Source of the DNA: Paracyclopina nana
Taxonomy: Eukaryota; Arthropoda; Copepoda; Cyclopoida; Cyclopettidae
Direction: 5' to 3'
Assembly: GCA_019096065.1 (NCBI GenBank)
Contig: JAGUCH010000004.1
Coordinates: 4,898,001-4,962,000 of the forward strand
DNA length: 64,000 nucleotides
Shown here: positions 9,645 to 20,336 of the stretch, piece after piece
Position numbering within the stretch: the first letter of the stretch is position 1
How the letters are laid out: every line of letters starts with the position of its first letter
The notes under the pieces: generated by a model
Told to the model about the DNA's origin: nothing
The model's database searches: none
What the model saw: only the letters and a program-made list of their open reading frames with translations
Program-made: the position numbers and the translations under genes

Positions 9645-11331
9645 ATGCCCCCTTCACGATCATTACAGGCGATGGCAGGGCTAGTAACCAGGTTTCGCAG
9701 CCTCGGTCTCCTGAATAAGGCTGTGATTTACTTTTGCCTCGTCGTCGAGGTTGGCTTAGTGCTTGCATTTGGGCTCCTCAGTCTTGAGCAACGGAGTAAC
9801 GTTCAGAGCGTAAGTAATTTGAGAGCATCGTTAAACAGTATTATGATAGTCTTGTTAGTACGCAGTTGTTTTCGACGCTGGGTCCGTACACACTACAGTG
9901 AATGTATTTGAATACCCTTCCAACAAATACACGCGTAAGGATGATCCTCTCGGAGTCTTGTCCGGGATTTGGAGCTGCGAGATCAGCTCGAACAAGAGCA
10001 TCACCGATCCAAGCATTGGTGCCAACATTGGGTCTTTTCTCTTTGTGAACCGATGCTTGAACGATATTGTGGTGCACACTCCAATCATCGATGAAGGCGT
10101 CAACACGTGGTTTGTAGTTGGAGCCACCGCAGGAATGCGAAATTTGCAGCGTGAGGACCCGGATCGTGCCCAGTTCCTGATGAGCACCCTGCAGAACTTC
10201 ATGAGCAAATTCCCAAGGACCGAGAAATTCCCTCCACAGGCAAGAGTAATGAGCACTAAAGAGGAAGGCAAATATGGGTGGCTGACAGTCAATTACCTCC
10301 TCAATGGGCTCAATTTCGAGCACCCCGTTGGATCTTTGGATTTGGGCGGCTCATCCTCCGAGCTGACCTTCGCAGCTGAAAGCAATGCCAATGCGGTGAT
10401 TGAGCTGGCCAACACCACCATTAATATTTATACGCGGAGTGATGAATGCTTTGGCCAAGCTGAGGCGCTCAAAAGATACTTTGTTACTCTGATACGAGAC
10501 AAATATGAGGTGGTGGGCGCTAATGGCTTTCACAGAGAGCCAATTGATGCCCCTTGCCAACCGAGTGGGGCGATTTCCAATAACCTCTTTGTGCTCAAGT
10601 GGGATGACATTTTCAGCTCAGAATGCACCCAAGTTGCTGATTTGGAATTCAAGGTGAACTTGATAGTGTCATCATTTTGAACAATGTACTAATCCTGTTT
10701 TTTCAAGGCCTTTGTTCTATCGTTGAGGAAGAGGACCTTTGAGTTTGTTGGCAGGGCCAACGCCACTGCATGCTACTCAACCATCCAAAAGCTATTCAAC
10801 CATCGGGAATGCAAAGGCACTTTTTCTCGGAATTGCTTCGCTAGCTCTGCTGACTCGATGCCAGATATGCCCAATGTCTTTTATGCGTTTTCGACTTACT
10901 ATTTTACTGGCACCATGCTCAATCTGGACATGAGCAAATCAATGCTGTTGGGTGACACGAGGGCTAAAACGAGGACTCTGTGTGCTCAGCACCTTGAGGA
11001 TCACCCTTTGACCAGCCAAGGTGAGGATCACGTGCAAAACGAGTGTTTTCGAGCAGCCTACATGAGCACCCTTTTGGAGACTGGTTATGGCTTCAACTCA
11101 TCTCAGCAGAATGTCATTCAAGTGGTGGACAAGATTCAGGGTCAAGCTGTTGATTGGACGATGGGATTTGCCTTGGCTCATACCGTCAATTGGCCAGTGG
11201 AATGGATTTACGTTACGCCCTCGTGTCGATTCTACGTTTTAACCGCGTTGGTCGTTTTTTCAATTTGCTCTTTCACCTATGCATACTCCGTGCTCGTCGT
11301 CAATTTTGATGATATTTACCGGCACTTTTAG
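9645..11331 (+). CDS. Ecto-nucleoside triphosphate diphosphohydrolase (GDA1/CD39 family)
   Basis: A 527-residue apyrase hydrolysing nucleoside tri- and diphosphates in the lumen or extracellular space. Exons: 9645–9809, 9859–10653, 10708–11331 (introns of only 49 and 54 nt). An N-terminal signal anchor (about residues 23–47) and a C-terminal span (about 495–520) give the two-membrane-span topology of ENTPD1/2/3/8. Apyrase conserved regions in order: ACR1 VVFDAGSVHT (about 58), ACR2 VVGATAGMR (about 140), ACR3 EGKYGWLTVNY (about 191), ACR4 SLDLGGSSSELTF (about 214) and ACR5 around DWTMGFAL (about 469). Many ectodomain cysteines follow ACR4. ENTPD4/7 are the alternative subfamily. It is the third gene of the closely spaced same-strand cluster; AATAAA lies at 11369–11374. 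Confidence 0.92.
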
Positions 11332-11368
11332 AAGTGCCCGCTATAAAATGCGGAGCTTAAGAGCAAGC

Positions 11369-11374
11369 AATAAA
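11369..11374 (+). promoter_or_regulatory. Polyadenylation signal of the NTPDase gene
   Basis: AATAAA 38 nt after the stop codon. It is the first canonical signal downstream of all three clustered genes, consistent with one shared terminal 3' end or with a normal end for the last gene. Confidence 0.6.
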
Positions 11375-11978
11375 ACCTCTGCTGAAGGTGTAGTGGCCTG
11401 GGCATTTTTAATTGCAGAGACAACTTTATGCAGAATGACGTACAGGTAGTTTGCATTTAGTTGTCGTTTCTGAGAAATGTGCCGTTGCAAGTTTTGGCCC
11501 TCGTCATCTGCTGGGTCATGCCACGCTTCTCATAGTGCAGCCAAATTCCCCCTTATCTAGACTGTGTTACAGTGTCTAGCTGCATTAGTTAAAGTTGCTT
11601 CTTAATATTGGTGCAGTGTTACTTACGACTAATATTTGTGTACCATGTCAGAGTCTCGTTTAGAAAATAGGGTCATTATCAATGTTGGTGACTAAACAGG
11701 GCGTCTCGGTATCGACCCGATTATATGCTGTCTTAGCATGCCTATTCATTATCACAATGGGAAATTCTCCACGCTTCTCTCACCAACTTACTTATCGCAT
11801 GACTGCAAACCCCACCCAAAAACTGCGGTACGCGCGCGGCTTTCTTTGAAAAAAGGCGCAATTTTTGCAGATGGCAAAATTCTGCTAACCAGTTCTGAGA
11901 ATTAAACAAGGCTATTAAAAAAACCCGAGCCTACCAAACCAGTTATTGGTTATGGTTGGAGGGCTTCATTTTGAATTG
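11375..11978. other. Intergenic, no gene seen
   Basis: About 600 bp between the NTPDase 3' end and the small secreted-protein gene. I see no coding exon, repeat or RNA gene in it. Confidence 0.5.
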
Positions 11979-12465
11979 ATGATGCAGCAGGCAATTTTGG
12001 CATTCCTTTTAGCAGTTGGCCTCCATGGCCTCATGGTTCACAGTGCTTGCATGAAATTTCCAGCCTGTTCAATTGGCACCACTGAATTAAGTGACGGCGA
12101 TAGCGAAACCTACAATTGTGCGGTCTACACGTAAGCAACAGCATTTTTTTCCTTATATACGGTATAATACCAGTGTATTTTAGGTGTGCTGAAGGGGAAA
12201 TGTCCGTGTGCAGCGATATGATGGTCTATGCGGGCTATGACACTCAAAACTGCATTCAGGTATTATTATTATTCCAGCATTAATTACGCGAGCCTTGAAC
12301 ATGGTAACTGCATAATTGTTTGTTTAGGTATTCAATTATGATGCCTGCAATACCACTTTGATCAACTTTGGTGGGGGCGAGGAGTTCAATTGTGATGAGA
12401 ATGCCACTCAAGTCCTGTCCAATTTGAATTGCTCTGATGATGGCATTTGCGAGCCCATCGAATAG
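11979..12465 (+). CDS. Small secreted cysteine-rich protein, unknown family
   Basis: Three exons (11979–12130, 12184–12259, 12328–12465; introns 53 and 68 nt) encode 121 residues. A signal peptide covers about residues 1–21 and the mature part starts near SACMKFPAC. The mature protein has ten cysteines, an even number suggesting five disulfides. It also has NxT/NxS sequons (NTT, NAT, NCS) and an acidic, Gly/Asp-rich C-terminal half ending CEPIE. An in-frame ATG at 11952 would add nine residues; the start at 11979 gives a better signal peptide. AATAAA follows 12 nt after the stop. I do not recognise the family. Splice frames, signal peptide, cysteine content and the polyadenylation signal together support a real gene. 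Confidence 0.75.
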
Positions 12466-12477
12466 AATTCATGCTAT

Positions 12478-12483
12478 AATAAA
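12478..12483 (+). promoter_or_regulatory. Polyadenylation signal of the cysteine-rich protein gene
   Basis: AATAAA immediately downstream of the stop codon at 12463–12465; the 3' UTR would be very short. Confidence 0.55.
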
Positions 12484-12789
12484 GATCCCAGTTTAACCAG
12501 ACAGTGTTTATGGCAGTCGTCTGAGTAAAGTAGTCTTTTGTCAGCCATTATCAGCTTTCCAATTCCTCCCATGGGAACGATACACAAGTAGCGTTCATGG
12601 TTATGTTAGGTGTGGAAACGTGGAAAAATGCTCGCCTCTCCATGATCACTTGATTATGTAGTTCGTTGTGTTGAATAAGGCAATTTCTATCCTGCAAAAG
12701 AGCGCAACAACACATAGAAATTGCTCCATTACTTTTGCATTTTTCCCGACTCTTTTTTCGCGCAAACTGTTGAAATGGTTATCTCACGT

Positions 12790-13776
12790 GGTATACTAGG
12801 CCCATACTAAATACCGCACACAAACGCAACGCAACGCACACTACTAAATACCGCACACAACTTTTTTATTATATTATAGGAGGAAAACGCAAATTATTTT
12901 TTAGTGACTAGAAACACGAGTAAGCATTGAACTCGTATATTAATGTGTGAATCCTGATAGCTCAACCAGAATCTGTCGGGTTTTTTGCCATTTTTAGTGT
13001 GTGCGGTATTTAGTATGTTTGCCTACTAAATACCGCACACTATAGGCCGTTCTCATATTGCCGGAAAAAGCTAAGCTAAGGTAAAATTAGCTAAGCTAAG
13101 GTAAAAATTATGCAACGAAAACCGGTTATTTCGCTCAACATTCACAAAAAGCAGCTACTTTGCTTGAAATGTTGAGCGTTTGCTTAGCTATTTTTACCTT
13201 AGCTATTTTTACCTTAGCTTAGCTATTTTCACCTTAGCTTAGCTTTTTCCGGCAATATGAGAACGGCCTTATAAGTACAGTCTGTCCAGCAGATTTCTAA
13301 ACACTTTCGTGCTGAAAATTAGTGATGCGAAAATGTTCAGAGGTGAGTCTACTGAACACCACAGGAAACTTAAAAGCCTTGCCTTAATTTTTGGAAAAAA
13401 TATAAAAAATTTCTGAAAACCAAGAGATTTTTTTAAAATGGCTTTTTGAGACTGAAATTATTGTAGCTGAAGAATAAATTTGGTTCACAATCGCACTGTG
13501 TGTGGGCTCCCACCATCAATGAAAATTAGCGTATACGCCAAAAGTTACAATTTAACTAGCAGTGTAAAGCACTAAGTGAAAGCAGTTTATTTTAATTATG
13601 AGTGTATTAAAATAATTGCTGTCAAATTTTTTCAAATGCAATTCCATTTTTTTGCTGTGTGCGGTATTTAGTAGTGTGCGGTATTTAGTAGTGTGCGATA
13701 TTTAGTAGTGTGCGGTATTTAGCAGTGTGCGTTGCGTTGCGTTTGTGTGCGGTATTTAGTATATACGGGTATACTA
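12790..13776. mobile_element. Foldback DNA element with CTAAATACCGCACAC-rich long inverted ends
   Basis: The ends are inverted copies of an array of a 15-mer, CTAAATACCGCACAC. The left end (about 12,803–12,859) also carries CAAACGCAACGCAACGCACAC, whose complement lies next to the right edge (about 13,724–13,745). I count nine copies of the 15-mer, some with one mismatch. Two internal copies near 13,000–13,040 face each other, so the structure may be two related elements side by side. GGTATACTA at 12790–12798 and at 13768–13776 could be a 9-bp target duplication, although part of it is palindromic. There is no coding capacity, so it is non-autonomous. Confidence 0.7.
13044..13269. mobile_element. 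Nested palindromic MITE inside the foldback element
   Basis: AGGCCGTTCTCATATTGCC at the left edge is the exact complement of the right edge. The inverted arms continue through GGAAAAAGCTAAGCTAAGGT, with extra AGCTAAGGTAAAA-type subrepeats on both sides. Flanks read TAT on the left and TAT on the right, a possible 3-bp target duplication. The whole 226 bp could fold into one hairpin. No open reading frame. Confidence 0.75.
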
Positions 13777-16700
13777 TCTTGTCATGGGCGTTTTATGGCC
13801 ACCCTGTAGTCAAATGTGCAATTTCCTCAGCCATTTTTTGCCGCATTTTCAACGAGGATGATTAGATGCGCGCTTTTCCCTTATCCCTTTTTTCTGCTTA
13901 TGCCAAAAGTAGGACAATTTGCAAGTCTGGTTTTTTTTCAATAAAAGGCCAATTTTCACGTCGTGAAGGCCGAGGAAAATTGTTTCGTGCAGAGGATTCA
14001 TGCTTGAGCTGCCCACTTAATCACAGAGTTAAACTTTTTGCGCGCTTTTTTCGCTAGCTTCAACGACGGGCATGGGTCATTACCCTTTTTGCATTTGCAT
14101 GACATTAGCTAGAAGTGCTCGAAGAGAAGAAGAGGTGACTCTTCTTTTTTTGTTTTTTGATCCAGATTAGCATATTTTATCATCAGCTACTATTCTCTGG
14201 ATTTCTGCAAGACCTTTCAGGACCCCCCAAAAGTTGAGAAAGCCTTTTTTCCTCTCTACCTCCAGTCACGTTCACATCTTTTCATGAAGCCAATTTTCAG
14301 CCATGCTCAGACAGCGCTAGAAATTCTGCCATTAGGTAATAACCATGAGGCGAGCTGAGGATGACATCTCCTTTTTTAGCCAACCAGGTTTTTTTTGGCA
14401 AAAATGGTTGTTGCTTGTTAACTGTCTACTTTGCTACAGCTTGTTAGAAAGCAATAAGCTTGTCAAAAATAAATGGCATCCATTCATGCTCCTTCTGCTT
14501 CTCGTTAGTCTTTCTCTCTCATTTTTTCGGCCCAAGAGACAAATCGACTTGTTCTCACCACTTGCAGTACCGTCATCATCATCCTTCGTTGCCAGTAAGC
14601 TAAAGGTTCCCCCTAAACAAGAAGAACTGAATCCAATTTCCACGCGACAATTTGACAGTTGTCAACTGCTCGTGAGGAATTTCTTCCTCCTTTTCTGCTG
14701 GCCCACAAAATATCCTCTCCAAGGTGATCGTATGGTTCGTGTGGTAGAAATTCAATCAGCTTTTTGGTTATATATTTAGGGTATCATCGGCCAACAACAT
14801 GGAAGGCAAGCTGCACTGCTAAAGCTGTTACGTTATTTGCCCTTTTTTCTCATTAGGATTTCCTGTGACCTTGTGCGTATGTACTTTATTGCACAGAAGT
14901 ATATATACACAATAAGAAAGGTTTGGTATGCATGAGAAGGCCTAATTATAAGTTGCGGTGAGTTGTCATGATTACTCTGAACGATTGCATAATTACATTC
15001 GTGTATTGCGAGATATTATATTAAGGCCTCACGCTGACCTTCAGACATCATCAGTGGTAAAATACGTAAAGAATTCTTTGAAATTAGAAAGCTTTGCAGC
15101 ATCGAAAGTGAATTTAATCAAGGTTTTCTAAAATCAATTTTGGCGAGAATAATGAAATAAATGAGGAAAAAAGTAGGAAATGAATGAATTAAAGAGCCAT
15201 ATTTTTTTAAAAAATTACCCCTGGATTTTTGGTGCATAGTTGCTGCAATCCAATTTATAAAGCCAGACAAGGTTTTTTGCTAAAAGCATTTATAAGGAGG
15301 ATGAAAGTCCAGAAAGTTGAAGATGGTAGCCAGCTATGCAGAAAATCAAAGCTGCCATGCACAACTTTTAAGATTGCTTTTTTGACCTGCCACTAAGTGC
15401 AAGATTTGGAAAACTTTGAGGAATAACGGAGAAAGCCAGCAAGGGATGTACCAACGTAAGAGAAGAATGATTATATAGGATTGATCCTGGTTGTCAAAAG
15501 TGATTGAATGAGTCATGACAAGGAAGTCAGGCTGTTTCTTTGAAGAGCTGCAGCCATTCCCCTCAGCTGCAATGAAATACAAATAAAATACAGCCAAAAG
15601 AACGGACACGTGACATCCAAAAGTAGCATTCGAAAACTTCCTTTGTGCTTGCTGTTGTAGCAGTCCTGAGGGGAAATTGAAAAGTCATGTTCACACACAT
15701 TTGGCTGTCACAACCTTTTTTTGCAAAAAAAAAATCCTCAAGGCTTTCCCTCTTTTCTTTGTTCAGAGCTCACGAGTAGCTATCATAAATGAAATCTTCT
15801 GGTAGCCCTGTCAGTGGTGGCCAAATAAACAAATCTAGGCGGAGAATCTTGAGAAATGGGTGTGTGTGGTTTGCTGACAATTACTGAGATAACAGTCAGT
15901 GAAATCTAGGCCAGACTAGCTCTCAGCTTTTTCTTATTCTGGTAATGTGCTACATAACTAAATTCTGGCAGTAAACCAACTGATATGAATCAGGCACTTT
16001 TGGCCGTAAATAGGAGATTTCCTGAGTGTTCCACCGAGTGGAAGATAACCAGTGGGCGTGTATTTTGAAATTCTGCCCACCATTAGAAGGCAAGTGAGCA
16101 CATCTGTGCTCAGCTATGATGATGTGATGTTCCAACCAGCAGAAGCAGCATTCCCAAGAGCCCCATTTTCTCAGAAAGAACGAAAAAATGTCCCTTCTCA
16201 TTTTGAATAATGGAGGACTGTGTTTGAGCTAGCTAGCTAGCTAGAGAGCAAGAGTTATTACTCTGCACAGTATCTTTAATGTATCTCAGAATACATGTTC
16301 ATCATCCTTTAGCAGCCTTGGTAATCTTGTTAGGCCTGGAGGCTAACTTCTGATGGAAGGCCAATGCCATTTACCACTCTAGCCCAAATAACCTCTGCAC
16401 CATCATTTCCATACACAAAGTCAAAGTAGCCAGTTCTCAAATCTGAGCTATGTAATTTCTATAAATATCTATCGCAATGATCCTTTCAGTAAGGAAATCT
16501 TGTATTTTGCACATAATTACAGTGTGTGCACAGGGAGAAAGTTTTTTTTTTGCAAACTTCCTCTGCTTTTATTTCGCAGGAGCTCGTGTGAAGTTTCCTG
16601 GTTGTACTATGCACTTTTCTCACTCTCTCTTTGAAATCTAATGCACACTACGTGTGTGTACTAGTCATGCTACCATGTATGTATAGTGAAAACTGCATCC

Positions 16701-19700
16701 ACTGATCAATGGAGCTCAAACTTCTTGCCTAACAATATGGTTGGGTTTTTTTTATTTCAAAATGGCTCTGAACATTTCAGATGGCAACTTCGTTGTTCAG
16801 CCAATAAGTTTTCTCCTCCCTCGTGGAAAAAAAATACAAAAAAGTAGCTGAAACTTTATGGGAGAAAGTTGCTTGATGTTTGACTTTCCGGATACTTTCA
16901 AAACGGTGTATTTCTCTATAAGTAGCATACTATACTATGTGTGCCTTTATCTTGGAGAAGGAGAGAAGCAACCCCTCAAAAGTAGTTAAAACTTTTCATT
17001 CTTGGCATTTAGCATTCCAAGCTAGATGACAATTGAGTCTTTGTTGAACACTTCATATCATGCCAAGCCTGTGCCCAACTGCCAAGAAACGTCTGTCAGA
17101 AAAGCCAGGCATAGTATTTTTACATTTCAATTTACCTGACACATGTAGTAGCACTTTTCATACTGCAAAGTAGTCATAGAATGCCAAAAAGTTTGTATAA
17201 TGCGCCATAAAATGGGCAAAACTTTTCCCAAGCTCTTCCTCAGCTTTTTCAAGTTTATTGCCTGAATTCTGCACCTTTACCATACTCAAAGTATAAAGTA
17301 TATTATTACATGCATTTTTCTATTATGGGGTCTTAAGAAAGGATCAAAAGACATAATTCTAGCGTTTTTCGCAATGAATTTTGGTCAGAAATCCTAAAAA
17401 TGGATTTTTCCAAGATTATGCTTTTTGGCATTTTTTGGCGGGTGAATGCTGAAAATATGTAACTTAGTCTCGTTCGCAATTTCCTATGAAACAAAATTAG
17501 CTAGTCGCAGCTCCATCTTGCGGATTAGTCCTGCTCGTGCTTCGATGAAGCTCAAAGAAAAGGAAAAGTCCACCTTTGAAAAAGGTAGTTTCACGAGGGC
17601 TAGATCAAATCTCGTTAGGCTTAACGGTTTCCCTTGACTGCTGACGTATTCAGAAGTACCGATAGTAATAATGCTGCTGGAAAAAGAGGAACCCTCCTCT
17701 TCTTCCTCCACTTTGAGGCAAACCAGACTACATATAGTACATAGGAAAATTGGTGCGACTCTCAAGTCTGTTGGCTTCCCCCAGTAAGCCAAAGCTGAAC
17801 TTGTCCCTTCCTTCCAATTTGATATCTCCCTTTTCGTGAAAAGTACCATATCCCTGCTGCGTACGTACCTTTCTAACATACCACACATGGTGGTCCCTAA
17901 ATGGACATGGAATATTTTCTCAATTCAATTTCGAGCATGTGATGACAAAAACAAAGTGGCCCAATACAACATGCTAAGAGTAGCTTAAAAATAGCAAATC
18001 CTCTGCTGTGTAACCTTTGAAACGATTATTTTTCAAGCTTGAAATAACGGCATGGTTGAAGTCTTTGGTGCATAATATTTGCATTCAAATTGCTTGTCCT
18101 AGTTCTCCTCGTCGAGTCGTAGCACTTGGTTCGAGCCTCGTCTGAAACGGAATGTTGTGTTCCAGACGATGAAAAGATCATTTTCTCTCTTTCCCCTGAC
18201 TAGTTTGCTCGAGCATAGAAAGCACACGCCTGAATAGCAGGCTTGATTGTGAAAAAGATTATTTCTTTTTTTGGGCTATATTCCTAGGTGCTATTCAACA
18301 TGCTTTTCAGGCCTTAATTTGTGTGGGCTCAATTTTGCAATAAATTCTCATTCTCTCCAAATGTAGCTTTTAAGGGAGCCATAATTGTACTTTTCGCTTT
18401 TAATGAGCCAGACAGTGTTTGCTTTGGTATATAAAGCAAATATTGGCACGCGCGAGTGCACTAAAATGCAACGAAAACGCATATATGTACTATAATAAAT
18501 TGTGAAAATGCAAAAAAGTACGCATAAAGCTCTTGGGATCGGGTTTTTACAGCCTCGTAATCAGTATATAATGGCGAAAGGCTCTCTTTTGAAATATAGC
18601 CAAAGAGAGAGAGAGAGTGTGTTAATCTCGGTAAAAGGCAGAGATAATTTATTGCTTATGGGTGGTTCCATCTCAAACTCACACCACCATTCACTTTCTG
18701 ACTTCGATTGATCGTCCTCCCCTCGTTTGCTTGACTTGATTTGGCCAATTAAATGGATGTGGGAGTAGCATGTCATGATCCCAATTGAGCCACACATCAG
18801 TCTTTGTTCTTGGATATCTTTGAACAAAGCACGTCCATCCACTCAGCGGTCATTTCAGCAAACAATCAGCAAGGAAAATAAGTAAGCTTAAAGCTAACGA
18901 GGCCGTCGTAACTTTCTAAACTTGATACTTATCAACTCGAATATGCAACAAAAGTTCGTGTTCCATAGGCATTAATCAATTAGCATGTTTGGAGCGAGCA
19001 GACTTACTACGCCATTAACTCGTCTGAAACTTTTAGCATGACTTTTATAAATCAATGCTCTTTATATAAAAGTAGTGCTGTAACCAGCTTCGAGGGAAAT
19101 GCTCAAGAGGTCTAGACACTTGAGTGCGCGCGACTATGACAGTGCAAGTGAAAATACATTTATTACCGTGCCATATCCTCTCCAAGTCCAACAACTGTGC
19201 AGGGGTATTTTATGGCCTTCCCAAAAGTGCCAATCAGAGCGAAAAGTCATTTTGCGCCATGCTACCCAGATCTGTGCCAATGATTGTTGGAAAGCTCTAC
19301 TTTATGCAGTCTATATAGCAGCGCAGCGCGCCATTATAGATGACTTTCTTTTTTCCAACAACATCCAATTAGCGTGATAACTTGATCCATTTCATAAATC
19401 CTCTATGAAAATTAATCCTCTTTGGTTATTTTCCATTTTCGTGCTTTTTAGCTCTTGGGCAACAAAAAGCTATTCCATAAGCAGTATAGTAGGAGCTAGG
19501 ATGCTAATGACCATTCACGAGGAAATCCTATAGTGTCTGTCTCGATCTCGGTGGTCTGATTTGCAGTCCCCCACATAAATTGCATGTGTAATGGCGCACA
19601 CCAGCAATTCGCCCCCACAAAAGGACCTAATCAGCTGCGATCTACATGCGCACATAATTGATACACATATTGGCAAAAACACCATATGATAGCAGTTGTG

Positions 19701-20094
19701 AATTTGGTATAAGCGATTTTACGCGCAGATGAGGCGAGCCTTTGGGGTGCCACAAAGAATCCATCTTATTGCTCGTTTGACCACGAGCTTAGCTCAGATT
19801 GAATGGTAACGATGGCTCTAACAATCTGGATGGACCAAAGAAACGAGGAATTTTATTGAGGACGGGAAACGAAGAACTTTCCCTCATCATCATCATCGTG
19901 TACCAAAGTTATATTCTTTTTACAGAAAAGTCTTTCGTATATGGTAGCAGACTTTGACAAGCGTCTGCCAAGCGGAAATTCGTTAGCATTTGCGCCGCGA
20001 ATATCCATATTTCAACATCCCAGTAATCAGAGCTCCAGACCTTGACTTTCAAAGGGCATGAAAGCAGGTACTAGGTATATACCATATTTTTCCC
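13777..20094. other. Long non-coding interval
   Basis: About 6.3 kb without a convincing gene. It is AT-rich with scattered simple repeats, for example (AGCT)n near 16,226–16,244 and (GA)n near 18,603–18,617. Open frames present are short, have no family resemblance and lack consistent splice structure. Confidence 0.5.
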
Positions 20095-20100
20095 TTTATT
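20095..20100 (-). promoter_or_regulatory. Candidate polyadenylation signal for the DUF704x-like gene
   Basis: AATAAA on the minus strand about 240 nt downstream of the stop codon at 20337–20339. Confidence 0.4.
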
Positions 20101-20336
20101 ATTCCTTTATGATACATTTATCACAGTTAACAATTACATCAAATACTAATAGCGCGCGTGTGTGTGCACGTTATAATAAAAGGAATAGTATATTATATAG
20201 TTATACAACCAGAGTTACATCGAAATTACACAATTACACAGTAGTATTATAGCATAGAAAATTAGTACAAGAATTTCGGTCTGAAGGAATGCGTGGTTTT
20301 GGCGACTTCTTCGCATCATCATCGTTATTATTAATA

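Noticed and set aside
14345..14779. 144-codon plus-strand open frame with hydrophobic stretch
   Set aside because: No family resemblance, no signal of splicing or polyadenylation, and biased by local T-rich sequence; probably chance.
16226..16244. (AGCT)n run considered as a regulatory palindrome
   Set aside because: Short simple-sequence repeat without further context.
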